A stretch of 64,000 nt of DNA, taken from assembly GCF_037975245.1 (NCBI RefSeq), contig NC_092582.1:3814501-3878500 (forward strand), read 5' to 3'. Shown piece by piece: positions 1 to 13,610 of the stretch; position 1 is the stretch's first letter; each line of letters opens with the position of its first letter. The notes under the pieces were generated by a model that was not told the DNA's origin, did not search any database, and saw nothing but the letters and a program-made list of their open reading frames with translations. Position numbers and translations under genes: made by a program. The stretch is from Apostichopus japonicus (taxonomy: Eukaryota > Echinodermata > Holothuroidea > Aspidochirotida > Stichopodidae).

Positions 1-99
1 TAGTCTTGATAAATCAGAGTCCAAATAAGAAACATTTGAGTGTTAGTATAGTTTAGCAATATGTTATTTTGGTTTGTAAGATATTCAAACTTTAAATAT

Positions 100-445
100 A
101 TTAAATTTCGTGAATGCTCCTTTAAGGCTTATTTGATGATGACGTCGACTATTCAGTGAAGACGTTAATTCATTTGTTTTTTCTTATAAATATTAATAGC
201 TCAACCAAACCTTGCTCTATTAACTTCATATAAAACAACAGAGCACCCCTCTATAACATACTTTATCATTTGATATTGATAATTATTTATGCAATTTCAA
301 TGTAAACAATGTCATGTGATGCTATAAAAGTCTTATGTGTTTCCCATTGAGGTTTTACACTGCATCTGAGGTACTGAGCTAATGCGGTGTATGTTTGTGT
401 TAGACTGAGGAGTACAGCCACTTTAATTGATGAGCCTCAGATGTT
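100..445. repeat. Repeat family A, copy 1
   Basis: TGCTCCTTTAAGGCT and ATGATGACGTCG at the start and AGCCACTTTAATTGATGAGC near the end are shared, in the same order and spacing class, with 56870-57235. Copies are diverged. Confidence 0.5.
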
Positions 446-3400
446 TCATTGTTAATGATCAATACTCAAACATTAAATGCGGGATAGAAAGAGAACATGG
501 GACTGAGGGGTGAAGAAAGAAAAATGTTTAATTAAAGGACAATTGCGTTTTATAATTAATTATAAAATAATTAATGGATAAATAACGTATCCGAAACATG
601 AATCGAAATGTTCGTAATGTTTTGTCTGGCGTCGAATCATAAGCATATGTCTATGTAATGACTGTGATGTCTTGGGCTTGTTCAATGATACCGTATGCAT
701 ATAGCTACAATAAGATGTTGTGCTGTTGTTGTTTGATCTATAAATTATTAAATATGGTTTGTAAATATGATAAATATTTCAATAATGATAACCTGTTGGG
801 GTCATCTTTGGATGATAAGAAAAAAAAAACATTCGTTCTATTTTTTTAAGTTAAATCTGACATAAATTTTAATAGGAGTCCATAAAAAAATATATTGTTA
901 ATAAATATCTCTCTCTCTCAAATAGTCTTTTAAAACTGAAGACTCTTAGATTTAGTGTTTATCACAAGCTGTATCGTTTTTCATTGACCAAATCAATGAA
1001 GGTCGTATTGGACTCTAGCCACATTTGAAGGGTGGAGACAGCGTTACTATGTTACTGGTGTCAGAGGTGGGATTTGCTTATAAGTTTCGTGTATCTTTGG
1101 AAGATTAAAATTGATCGAAATACTGAATATAGGCCTAGGTTTTAACCAATGTATCACTTGCACATGGAATGGATAATATGCACAACATCCACGTGATAAA
1201 CACACAAACACACACACACACTCACGCTCACATGCATCGTTCTTTTTAAATATATATATTTTTTTCTTTCTTGTTTATTCATATATTACATTATCATCCA
1301 TGGTTGGAAAATGATCTCAAGACCAGATGATGAGGAGGAGAGATTGCCGGAGCTGCGTGATGCTTTGAAATGTCTGTTTCTTCTATTCTGTCCCATCCTT
1401 TTGTTTTCAGTTGGCCTTGATGTTGCCGTGATCTCGCGTGACGAGCGTAGCGGGGGGAGACAACCTTGGCGAACGACGAAAACGCGCGCCCTTAGCTCAG
1501 CGTATTGATCTAGCGGGTATAACGTTTGCTAGCAAAATGTGAAAAATTGTCTGTATATACCATTTCATCATACCCATGTTTACAGTTACGCTCGTTTCTC
1601 ACGTACACAACGAGATGAAATGAATAAAAAAAAAAGAGATAAACTAAAAAAAAAAAAAAAAAAAATGTATGGTGACATTGAACTTCAAGTTCATTGATTT
1701 ATAAAATTATAAGAAGGAAATAATGTTTCTATTTGATAAAAATAGTAACAAATTGAGGAATAAAGATAGTCTTTACACAGAATTAAAAAATAAAAACGAA
1801 CATAATAAAAGAGATGAGGGATGGGAATGAAAGCGAAGAATAAAGAATAAATAAAACAGAGGAAAGAAAGATTAATGTAATGATGATATTTGACTGGCCT
1901 CTAACATAAGGTCATGTATGTTATATGGATAAGCATTCTATCGTATATCCTTGAGACATAAGAACTTATGTACGTTCATGTCTGTTCAAAGACAACTTAA
2001 AAAAAGATAAGACTCCTTGCGTCAACGCAATATATACTAGCAAATTTACAGTAGATTACATCAAATATTGTGACGTCACTTTTATTCCCATTTGTTCTTC
2101 TATACTTTTCTTATTTGGTTATCTTTTTTAGCAAGATAAATGGATTATGTTCTACTGACAATTTTCCATACATTTTATGATCATTTTGATACCGTTTTGT
2201 AATGTAATAACCCCTCCCCACCTTCTCCATTCACCTCCATCATTTATTCACCCGGGTCAACATACAGTACTATATACATTAATATTTCACCATTTTGTGT
2301 AGATTTTTCATGAAAAATGTATTTAACAAAATTATGAAATCATATTCTTTTAACAAAAAACTAAGTATAGCATTGCAAGATGGGTTTTTTTTATCAATTA
2401 AGTCTCTACGTTTAAATTATTACTCTTTATTCACATTAAAAAGATACAGTATTATATACCGAAAACGACCTTGTTATAAGGTTTCTGTTTTCATACATCG
2501 AATTTTGACATCTTAAACAAGGAAGGGGGGGGGGGCGGGGCGCTGGAAATATGAAAATTACGATTTAGGCAGACTTAAGCTTATCTTTGAAATATTACGA
2601 TGTTTTTCAATTTTAATATTTAAAGATATTACTAGTTCAGCTAGTCACACTTTCATTTCAAAATGAGTATCAAATGTAGAAAATTGTGTAATTTTCCCTT
2701 TATGTGTATGTTGGCGACGAAATGTTGTAAAACCGAATGACGTCATCCGTTACTTGATAAAACACCTTCGTTATAGACATAATGAAGAATCCTTGGGAGG
2801 TACATATTTTAGTCGAATCCATTTTATCCATATTTTGAGTACTAATCAGTGGTGTTGGTAAAATTGTCGATCAAATCTTAAGAAGCTGCTGTTAGGTTTC
2901 AATATGGTAACAATTGATTGTGTCAAAGTCAATCTAAGAGGCAAATGTTCACGAGGTACTCGAAGAAACATGCGGAATATGATGCGTTCAGAGCTAGATC
3001 GGGTATCGAGGACCATTATATCACCGTTGCACCCTTGTGCTATGAAAATGAGAATAAGTTATATTTTCATTTCGCATATCGTCCCAGGCTCACTCTAATG
3101 CATATTTGCCATGATGGGGACCATTAATTGACACGTGTAGATGCCCCGTCCACTCTCTCCCTTCCCCTTTCTCCAGGAAGCGGATCATATCGATATAAAT
3201 TGGTCTGTGATGTCATAATGATAGACGTTCTTCAAAAGCTTTATTTTCTACCTTTTTGTAACCATTTCCAACCGCCTTAGAAATACCTAGTTGTATAAAG
3301 TAAACCATTATATACGCCTTCAAAAATACTTCGATATTTCACACCGCATTTACCCTATATATAAAGCTGTAATGTTAATAAAACACTATTTTGCGTGATT

Positions 3401-3888
3401 TCTCTTCAACTAGACTTCTAGAGATATAAGATAGACTTCACTTTGGACGATTCCCCGGAGCGACAACCGTACACATAAGGTGTACTGATTATAAAAGATT
3501 AATGTGACCATAAAAAGAGGGTCAATTATGCTAAACGACATATGCCTGATAAAAGGATTCACTTTTTTTTGTTGGTGTAAAGACTTTTATTGACTCGTTG
3601 ATTGGTAAGTAAAGATATCCTGCTAAGAAAAATGCGATCATACTCGAATTGTGTTTTCGTCGGTGAAAAGCCCTAGATATAATAAATTCGAGTTTTGTAC
3701 GTAGTAAGGACTACCATGAACAAAGATAATCCCGAATCGGTTATGATAATAATAATTATTATATGAAAAAAAAACCCACAATATATACAGAGGTGTATGG
3801 CCTGCGTTGAATTTCACACGGTATCGGTAAATAGTAAAAATGTAAAGGTATATGTGTTATAACCATATTATTGAATTTCACACGGTAT

Positions 3889-3891
<3 letters not shown>

Positions 3892-3963
<72 letters not shown>

Positions 3964-3970
3964 TAAATAT
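3892..3970. repeat. (TA)n microsatellite
   Basis: About 35 uninterrupted TA units. A short segment AATTTCACACGGTATNGGTA is duplicated just before it (near 3810 and 3873). Confidence 0.97.
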
Positions 3971-6779
3971 CAGCCCCAATCTCCTTGCATCGAGTCTGTG
4001 ACTGTGTGATCATCCTCAGATGTGTATCACGATTCCCTTAGAAACTGAGGGATCTGATACTACACATGATCTTAGCCATATGCATAGTTACTGTGGTCAC
4101 TTCACGCATGACAAGGTACTGTCTGTCTTGGGCCGAGACTTTACTCTGTCTCGGTGTTATTCACTGCTTACTTCACAAGTGGTTTAGTCCAGAGTTTTCT
4201 GGGTTTTTTTCCCCCTCCCATGGTTTCGTTTTCACCAAAAACTGACAGAAAGAAAGAAAATCATATCTTCGTTATATGTTTAAAACATCTGCGCTGTCAA
4301 TCCACCATAAACCTCATCATACCACAAAAAAAAACCCATATACACCAACTTAATACAATTAATAGCCCTATGTATATGTATATTTACGCTTGATAGCTTC
4401 TATTAACCAAAGCATACCAAACCCCTAGACAGACAAATGGCCAATTCAAACACACTAGTGTGAAAGCTTGCTTTTTAGCCCAACCCAACGCCAGCCCAAC
4501 TAAGAAGGAAAAAAAAAATCAACTAATTTTCCTGCGCTTAGACAAACATTGGGATATTACAGTTCGCTTTCAAGGTTTTTCACTTGTCTGTTACAATAAC
4601 AATTTTCTCAATTCAAGGACAAGTTTTCAAAATCCGCCAAAAATATTGCCGCGCGGGCGACTCCTCTGCCGGAGTTGTTATAAACTAATATTACATTACA
4701 TCTATTGATTCAACTAAATTGAAGGTCAGTAGTGGCTCATCGATTCTATACTATATGGATTGATAACCGAATATACAAAAAAAAAATAAAAACTTTTCTC
4801 TAAAAACTAAAACATGATTCCAACTAGAGTCGCAATTTTAAATAATATCGTATAATGAGATTTTTTTTCTGAGGGGGGGGGGGGAGGGGAGGTGGGATAT
4901 ATAATATTTATTAATTGCTTTTAAAACAGAAACGTAAATAAATGTTCTTTGAAATCTTTGAAAATTTCTCTTTAATGGCGTAATATTAATTAAGTTCAAC
5001 GGACGACTCCCCCCCCCCATCTCTTCTCACTGCCATCACCACGAAGCTCCTCACACGAGAACAAATTTCGCTTTTTCTAAAGATGAAGCTGTGTGCAGAA
5101 TGTGACCAATTGGGGGAAGGGGTGGGGGCATGTCTGTATCGTACGAAGATACGTGAAAAGGTTCTTGAATTTAGTACATTTGTTGAACGAAAGATATAAT
5201 TATTAACACCTGATTCAGTTTCTTTATTCAACTTAATTTATCACGTCTACTTTCGATCAGATTCACCCAAGTAAGATAATTACACCTTTATGTCAAAACT
5301 TAATATGCAAATCGAATCAAAGGCCTATATATAGATAAATTTGTCATGGACATGTTTTTGACTTGTATATACAGGCCTATACGGTCTAGGTGCTCATATC
5401 AGTTTTTTAATATTTCATTAAATATTAATACCGACTTAAAAGTTTTCAGAGCACTTTATCTTCGTGCGGTTAACAGTTAGGTTATACAAATTCCACGATA
5501 TTTAAAATATCTCAAAATATGTTAAATTTATGCAAATTTTATGTGTAGTCATTGTCTGTGTAGTTTGTATACTCATATGCCAATGTTTTTTTCATTTATA
5601 TATTTATAGTTGCGAAAATATAAGAGGAATATTAGAGACCATAATTGTTCATAGTACGATTTGGTTGTACAATTTCTTCCCGCCTATACCACTCCCCTTA
5701 GCTTCATGGAACGCCAAACATGACACAAGTATTTACAATTTACTCTGATGCCGAAGCTTACGCTAATCGAATGAGGATTTTACCGAGCTGTTTCGGGGCT
5801 GTGCTCGTCGATATCACATAGTTAATTATGAGAGCTGGAATTGCTTCTATAAATGTTAGTGTGTTTGGAAGAAGGGGGAGGGGGGGGGAGGGAGAGGGTG
5901 GAATGGCGGTATGTATTAGGGTAATTCATCATTATAATTTGTATTGCGGTGTCTCCCTATAAGTTAAAACCACGAACCCGAGGAGTGCATGGGGTTTGAG
6001 GAAGATATATACAAAAATAAAAATAAAATGACTCAGAAAAGAATGGACAGCCAAAATAATTGTTTATATATACCAGTATATATTCCGAACCGTAACCTCT
6101 TTTGATATTTGAAGAAAAAATAAGAAAAGACATTTCAATGTTTTTAAATAAAGAAATATCAATGATAAATTCATTTAAGCACTTATCTGAAAATATGATA
6201 TTAATTTTTTTTTTTATTAGGAAATGTGAATAAAATTTATTCTCAATATGAATCACTTTCGCATTAAGCATATGACCAAAAGGCTTGACAAAACAAGCAA
6301 GCTTTTATGCGTTCTGATAATAGATTCTGAGGTGGAGGATAAGGGGGGGGGCGGGTCTGGTGGATCATGGCATGGTCCTTATAGACGATCCTAGGTCGTG
6401 GGTTACAGACCGCTGCTTTGTTACACTTTACACAAAATGTCATGATATGTGTTATAATACATAGTACAAAAGCTTCTTTTAAACGAGCAAGAGAATGGTG
6501 TTGTCAAAGAATGATTGAGGAACAGGTGAGAATAATGAGAATATGAGCCATAATTGTATCAGTTTTACATAATTACAAACACTTTTCTATTCTTATGTTT
6601 TGTAGGCTAATAGCAAACATATATATTCATCGATTCTGCATGTAATTAAAGGAGACACAAGCCCAAACCATCTTCTATGAGAGATATTTGTGTATAGGAC
6701 TAATTCTCCAGCTGAGTACAATTTTGCTCCGCTTGGGAAATATGTCTCGGCGTCATTTTGTAAAATATGTTACCATGCA

Positions 6780-7085
6780 CTAGTATCTTTCTATGTTACT
6801 TGTTCTCAAGGTGGAATGTTAACAGTGTTAACACTGCAACCAAAAACCATCCATTTATGCCATATTAACAGACCATCTCCATTATACAGACAATAAAATA
6901 TTGCATTAAATACAGAAGAAGAAAAAATCTAAATAATTGAAGCACACGTGATTCGATGATGTCATATTTAGACTCGGTCGTAGCCTTGTCGGTGTAGTCG
7001 GTGTAGCCTTGTGTGTGTGCATGATGTCTCCCAAATGATTGCGTGTGTGCATGATGTCTCCTAAATGGAATCAGATTTTTATCCT
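6780..7085. repeat. Repeat family B, third copy
   Basis: GGAATGTTAACAGTGTTAAC, AATTGAAGCACACGTGATTC and GATGATGTCATATTTAGACT align with the copy at 59440-59830. Near its end the segment GTGTGTGCATGATGTCTCC is locally duplicated (7012 and 7042). Confidence 0.55.
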
Positions 7086-10000
7086 GCAGATAAGAACATT
7101 CGGGCGAGCACCATGCTAGTGCCAACAACGGGTGGAACAAATTTCTTTTAAAAAATGAATAATTATGAAAGTTATTTCGATCGATCTGATCGTAAATATT
7201 CCCCAAGCATTAAATCTACAGTTTTTACATAGTTTGGTTTATATATGGTAAAGAAGAAGATGCCTCGAAAACTTATCCAAACTTTTCTTAGCTGTTTTGA
7301 ATTAATTGTTCTTCTCATGAATTCTACCAATTAAAAAGACTGGGTCGGTTTGTTTCTCCTTTGTTCACTGAACAACTCTCATGGGCTTCATTTACATGCA
7401 GCGGTGTGGGACAATTTTTCCCAGTGCTAATATCACTCTATACTCTCCTTCCATTTCATGCTTCACATCACTCGTACTGACAGCATGAACAGTTCCTAAC
7501 CGTTTATCTGAGAGGAAACATGATATTCATACTGCTAATACAAGTGCTCTGAAAAAGCGGGGTATGAAATGACAGTATAAAAAGTATTAAAGAAAACACT
7601 CCCGATTGGCTGTTTACATGAAACGACTCATGAATATTGAATATTCATACCATGACAAAATAATCTTATAAGCTGCTTCCGGTTTCGAACAATCCCAAAA
7701 CGTTCACTGGATTGCAATATAAAATGTGATATTCATGGAAAGTTTCTTGAAAAAAACAACAAAAGTAGATGAAAAAGAAAGAAAGATAAAAAAGAATATG
7801 TATATAAGGTTTGACCTTGCGATAAGTATGATTATTATTTTTTATACTCGGGCAAACCGAGCTCGCAGTCCGCGACCTTGAAAAAAGGTATTTAATCGAA
7901 CTGAAAACACAGCATTTTTAAATGTTTCCCTAAAATGTACCTTTTCATCTTCATACAATTCCATCCCCTCCCTCCCTCCCCCACCCCTACCCCCCCAAAA
8001 AAATAAAAATAAAATAAAACCATGACCAAGCTTTCTATGTATTAGTCTATCTACATGATGATATATAAGGTACTACACTATACGATGAAATCTCACCAAA
8101 TCTTGATTCCACTACCACTTGGAGGGAAAAAAAAACCGGAGAGTGAAATACTACAAAAAATTGGCTCCCTATTTTGTTTTACAGCAACAAAGTAAAAATG
8201 AAAAGGTATGAATGTACAAGAAATTATACCTAAGTAAAAAGAAAAATATGAAAAGGAAATTTAAACATGCAACAAACAAACAAAACTCCCATAAAAATCG
8301 TGTAAAAAAAAAATGTTAAACTTACAGACAATTATCTCATCTTATCTTAATAAAAAAGAATAGAAAAGAACACTTCGACGTTCCCCTGTTCGATGTATAT
8401 GAGGGATCATACAACAAAAGAAAGGGTTTTTATTTATTTATTTTTCTTATTTTTAAAATTAAAAAACACAAATAAAATTTGATGGTATACCAAATGGGTG
8501 GCAGCATTTGAGAACTTGGACTTTTCAAATCGCTCGAAATAATAATGTTTTTGTGTTCTGGCAAGCAAACATACAATATTTTTGAAATTTAATGTCAGGG
8601 TGTGAAAAGAACAAACAATTCCTTCTTGTAGGATTTTTTGTTGTTGATATAGTAATATCGTTATAAACTGATTGATATATTACTGAAAAGTTAAAAAAAA
8701 AAAAACAATATGCAAATTATTAGACAACTAAGACAGCAAATCACAAACAAAAGCTATAGTTGAGTCTAGAATAGTGAAACATTGCAAGAATATGTCTATC
8801 TTTGGCTTAGGTCAATAAAAGGTCATCACCATGACAACCGTACAAAATAAAAATTAAGCTGCAACAATAAATCTCACTTAAACATATTTATTCTTGATTT
8901 TGATTCGTTGATTTTGAAATAAAATTCAAATATTTCTTTGGTTTCTTATTTTTTTGGCGCATTATGAATTATAATACTTTCGGTTAAGTTCACACACGAT
9001 ACATGGTAATTTGTTTGTTTTTGGTAAATTTCTTTGGCTTTAATAGCTGCAGAGAAAAAATAAATATATTAACTTTAAATATCTTACTATGAAACTTGTG
9101 TACGTTAATATCAACGACAATACTGTATTCAGCTTATTTGACGAAAATATCAACGACTTCTGCCCTATAGTGTAAATTTTTATATATTTTATTTGAATTC
9201 CGAGCTTACGAATTACAAAAGACCATTAAATCTGCACATAAATATTGATTTCTCATTTGATGAACTATGTGAAAACCCTTGGCAAAACAAAAAGGTTTGT
9301 TACCTTTGATTCCTTCCTTCGAAAATTGTGATTCATTGTATGGATATACACATCGTGGTTTATAATATACTTTTCTTCTATTCACAAATACATGGGGTCA
9401 ATATTGATAACACTTTTATGACCCAAAAAAATGGATTTCTTTATTTTCATGATCACTTTAGTGGATTCTCAATCAGCCATTAATTATGTCTTTTTATAAA
9501 GAAAAAAATAGAAAATACAGCTAAAAAGATCACATATAAAGTTTCATTCTTGAAAAAAAAAAGGTTGAGAGTAGTGTTTTCCTTTACAAAAAGATGTCTG
9601 GATTTCAAGGCCAACATTTTCTTTAGGTGATGTTATCGTCGTCGACTTTTCGGTGACAATAAACTTATAGTTGGCTTCACACTATAATTTAAAAATTAAT
9701 CAATCTGAAATTTAGCAAGAAATCATGTTTGCAATCATTCGCCGTGTTGCTCGTTCTCAAGCTGTCTGCTTGGTTGAAAACTTTGCTGAGCATAATCTCA
9801 AAATTATTAAAGTCGTGAAAATAAATAAAAACCAAAAAAAAAAAAAAAAAAAAAGGAAAAATCCGACACTTATTAAAAAATCTATGTGAGCCAAGTATAG
9901 CTTACGTCCCACTAACGAAGGTAACATGGCCTTTCTCCAGTGACGTAACGGTAGAGTAATGAATGGTTAATTGGGTTAATCATATCTGAATCAAAACAAT

Positions 10001-10628
10001 TGAATAACCAATCTACAACGTTATATGAGGAAAACATCGCTCCGTATTATCACGAATGTTTTGGTTGAGAAAATGTTAGGAAAAATTGGTTTTCACTTTT
10101 ATTGATTTAATGTCCGTTATACTTAAACAAAATATTCTACAACGAATCACTCATTATTTCGAATCCAAAGATTTGCGATTTTATGAAGAAAACTCTTTTT
10201 TTTCTTTCTTTTTTCCCTTTTCTCCTTGTTTCCCTATTCAGACATGCAAGATTATAAAGTTTCACAATTTTTCGGTGATAATTTTTGGCAAATTGAATCA
10301 CCAAAAATCGCTCCGATGGTAGAAAATCTGACATAAATGACATCAGACCCGTAGCCAGAAAATTTAGATATCGGGAGGAAGAATATCAAAACACGTTTTT
10401 AAATTTTCATCAAATTATGGATGAACTTTGAAAGATTCTTAAATTTATACCCCCAAATGACGTAATTACACCCATGACGAGTGGTCATGGGGCAAGAATG
10501 TTTTTGGACCATATTCTTAGAACACGAAGGACTCAATGTCCTTGGATGTGAGTACACTGATAGAATTTGAAGACGAGCATTGCCGAAAAGTGATCTTTAG
10601 AACAAAAACAATGGCAAAACACGAATGA

Positions 10629-10940
10629 TACTATTCTGGACTAAAATATATCTCAGAATAAGATGCATAGATTCTTGGACTAAATCTGACCTTAAGACAA
10701 GAAGCATACCATTCTGGACTAAAATTAACCTCAGAATAAGAAGCATAGAATCTTGGACTTACTCTGACCTGAGAACAAGAAGTATACAATTCTGGACCAA
10801 ACTTAATCTCAGAACACGAAGCATACAATTCTGGACTAAAAAATATCTCAGAATAAGATGCATAGATTCTTGGACTCACTCTGACCTGAGAACAAGAAGT
10901 ATACAATTCTGGACCAAACTTAATCAGAACAAGTAGCATG
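10629..10940 (+). repeat. 39-bp minisatellite, about 8 units, alternating A/B types
   Basis: Units begin ATTCTGGACTAAA (type A) or ATTCTTGGACT (type B), with ATCTCAGAATAAG / CTGACCTGAGAACAAG inside, mostly alternating to give a 78-bp higher-order period. Because 39 is a multiple of three, both strands stay open: 103 codons forward with repeated FWTK and SWT motifs, 102 codons in reverse. No coding evidence exists beyond this. Confidence 0.85.
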
Positions 10941-11569
10941 CAATCATGGATTTAATTGTTGAATTTTGATTAAAAAAAAAAACGTAATTTCTTTTGATAT
11001 AGTCCTTCACTTGATCCATTATCGATTTTGACTATAAAATACGATGTATCTCTTGTATTTTCTCCTAAAACTATTCCGATATTTGCAGCGAATCAACGAT
11101 CGTTATAAGTTTCACTAACATACATGGCAATGTAAGGCATATAAAGTAAATGTCATTTGAAAAAGGACGGTGACCGGTATGGTGGGGGTAACTAGAGGGG
11201 GGGTATCTAGGGTTGTGGTTATCTAGGGTGGGGTTCGAACTGACAATGAATTAATTAATAATTGAATTTAACAATAGCGTAACGTGGCAAATTTACATAA
11301 AACGATCATTTACTAGGGCGTGCGCGTTAATTTGTAACAGGTGGAGGTTTGCAGAAATTTCGATACAATATGCAAAACTGTGACAAACGATGTACTTACA
11401 GATCTTCACCAAAACTTAGTACAAAAATGGATAAGGGTAAATATGAAGTAGGGTGGGGGAGGGGGGGTGGGAGGGAAGACACAATTTCTTGATTGCATAA
11501 CCAATGCGAGATATGCACTAAATGAATACACAAATGATCCAGTTCGCGCATTAATAAATATACACATAC

Positions 11570-11665
11570 GCATATCACACACATCTTTGGGAAACTAATG
11601 TCACATATTTTTGGGAAAGATATGTCACATATGTCACACATGTTTGGAAACAATATGTCACATAT
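11570..11665 (+). repeat. Short imperfect tandem repeat (TGTCACATAT units)
   Basis: About three units containing TGTCACATAT or TATCACACACAT followed by CTTTGGGAAA, TTTTTGGGAAAG or TTTGGAAAC. Confidence 0.55.
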
Positions 11666-11673
11666 CGAAAGCT

Positions 11674-12650
11674 TTTATTGACTATCACGAAGGCGTGTGA
11701 CTTGATAGAATCTGATCAGTATTAACACTAACCAGTTTGAGTTTGCGCACAGACAGAAGAGAGCCACGTGACTTGGATTGTGAGGGAAAAAATATATGGT
11801 AGTAGAGAGTGAAGTAGATGTGTAAAGACAGGTAAGGGTTTGGCGGGAAACGCATTTATCGATAGGAGAAAAATTAGAAATCCCCTTCCGTTCAAGTAGA
11901 AATCAACTTACGACGTTGCATTTCAATATTACTGTTCTCTTTTTTTTTGGAGGAGGGGGAGGAGGCGTCTACATGAATATGCGCTATGGTACATAAAAAA
12001 TTATGGTATTCTAGAAAAGCAACCAGAAGTTAATTAGTAATTGTTAATCAAAATGTTCACTATAAAACTTAAACGTTAGAATATTTTGTCAGGTGCTTAT
12101 ATCAGCTGTTTTACCTCGCACTGAATAATTAAAAAAAAAAACAGATTAAGAAAATATTACTATTCATAAAAGTAGCAAAAAAGGAAGAAAATGACAAACA
12201 TGTTTTTAGCTGAAATCAGTACCGGTCAGAATAACCATATAAACAACATTACAACTTGTGTGTTAATTGTGCAGCTGAAACGGTCTAAAATTCGCCACAA
12301 GTCCTTCGGCGAAATTTTTTTCGCACATATTTGGCGTCAACGGCGCTCGATATCAATATGATCTTCCCACCAATATAGAATAGATAAAAGACAATAAAGG
12401 AAAATTGGTTATTGGACAAAAGATAATTATAATAATAATAATTATAGTAATAGTAATAATAAGCTGCTTTCGATGCATTGTTTTTCAAATGCTTCAAATA
12501 ACCACTTAGGTTTCATTAAGCTGTCCTTAACCTCACGAGTTTTTTTTTTCCTGCTGTTTTAATATTATTATGATTAAAAAAAAAAACTACAAAAAAAAAC
12601 AAAACAAATCTGTTAGTAAAACCTTGGATATCGTGGCTAATATTTTTAAT
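11674..12650 (-). other. Probable NR6A1 3' UTR with candidate poly(A) signals
   Basis: Downstream of the NR6A1 stop the minus strand starts with a CT-rich stretch (GAAGAAG repeats on the plus strand, 12717-12735). Candidate signals are ATTAAA at 12645-12650 and 12558-12563, and the first canonical AATAAA at 11674-11679. Which one is used cannot be read from sequence. The AATAAA would give a 3' UTR of about 1.1 kb. Confidence 0.3.
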
Positions 12651-12761
12651 AATAATATTATTAAAAACAAAAACGAGCAGTAAGCCTATATGTTCCCACT
12701 CAGTTCTCCTGAGATAAGAAGAAGAAGAAGAAGGGGAAAAAAGAAGAAAAAAGTCCCTAAA

Positions 12762-12994
12762 TTAGGATTTGGGTCCGCAGGCATGCATCATTGCTTTAAA
12801 CAATAAGGGTGCACAGTCGAATGACATTTCCCCAACCTTGCGTGAGAGTATTTTTATGTTGGGCAGTAGGGACAGCAGTTCCCGAAACCTGTCGGCGGCA
12901 GCGTTGTTGTTCAGCTGTACGTGGTCGTGAAGGACGAAATAGTACTGCTTACGGAGTGCTTCGACGGCTTCAGGATCAGTCATAGATTTGACAT
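12762..12994 (-). CDS. NR6A1: NR6A1/GCNF terminal coding exon
   Basis: The acceptor CAG ends at 12995. With the preceding G, the first codon is Asp, giving the join NFLNP-D-VKSMTDPEAVEALRK, which aligns with NFLNQDIRGLTSASQLEQL in vertebrate GCNF. The exon supplies residues 403-479: the helix with ALRKQYYFVLHDHVQ, then RFRELLSLLPNIKILSRK (vertebrate RFPDLMMCLPEIRYIAGK), and LLFKAMMHAC close to the stop (vertebrate LLFKVVLHSC). No acidic AF-2 helix follows, consistent with GCNF acting as a constitutive repressor rather than a ligand-activated factor. The intron to the previous exon is only 616 bp. From the first visible codon to the stop the protein is 479 residues, almost the full length of vertebrate GCNF, so the missing N-terminal exon is probably short. 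Confidence 0.95.
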
Positions 12995-13610
12995 CTGTCG
13001 GAGAGGACGGCAGAATTTAACCAAAATCAGAATTTAAAGAAAAATATATATATTTATATATATATATATCAACAGTAATAGGCCTTACTTGGTCCAATGA
13101 TGGCAAAATAAAACGTGTAAGATCATTCGCTATTAATGGGCCCAAAATGTTAGCATGCTAGAATTAATATGTGTTTTTGGCTTTTCAATTGTATACGCGG
13201 GGAGGTTCTCTGTCGATTCCTAATTATTCGCAGAAACTTGCGGATGTTAAACTTTAGCCACTTTAATGTCTCAACGAGGGCAAAACAATCCAAAAACGGG
13301 TGCGAAAGTGGATATTGGCTTCAAGTCAGAAGATTAAGCTGCCATTTTGTCCAATGCGTGACATCATGATGACGTCACTTAGTGAAAACTTTTTGTATTT
13401 CCGTTAATCTTGCAATCTATCACCAATGACAAATGAAGGAACAGATGTTGGTGTATTTATACTTATGCTTTTTATACAACAAAACTCTTGTTTATATAGA
13501 CGAGGTGGGATGGATGGATGGTGGGTAGATGAGAAACAACGACTGAGGAGGAAAGATTATATGTTTTGTATAGTTTCAAAAGAACTGAAAAAAACAAAAG
13601 TATGAATTAC
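12995..13610 (-). other. NR6A1 intron between the two ligand-binding exons
   Basis: A 616-bp intron bounded by GTAAT and CAG on the minus strand. It contains a short (TA)n tract at 13043-13069 and a GGAT repeat near 13508. No further exon or element was recognised. Confidence 0.85.

Larger units (their letters stand above)
1..12761. other. 3' flank of NR6A1, no gene recognised
   Basis: Roughly 12.7 kb of AT-rich DNA containing repeat-family copies at 100-445 and 6780-7085, a (TA)n tract at 3892-3970, poly-G/C runs (2525, 4876, 5880, 6342), a 39-bp minisatellite at 10629-10940 and a short imperfect repeat at 11570-11665. A GC-richer patch at 1311-1508 has a 65-codon ORF with no recognisable family. 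I see no exon with conserved protein content. Confidence 0.7.

Noticed and set aside
1311-1508. A 65-codon ORF in a GC-richer patch as a gene
   Set aside because: No recognisable motif; the end is low-complexity and no partner exons were seen.
10629-10940. CRISPR-like array
   Set aside because: The repeats are contiguous minisatellite units without unique spacers, in an animal genome.
13576-13610. C-terminal extension of the ligand-binding exon as open frame (FCFFQFF)
   Set aside because: It lies past a GTAAT donor; splicing there gives the conserved join to the terminal exon.
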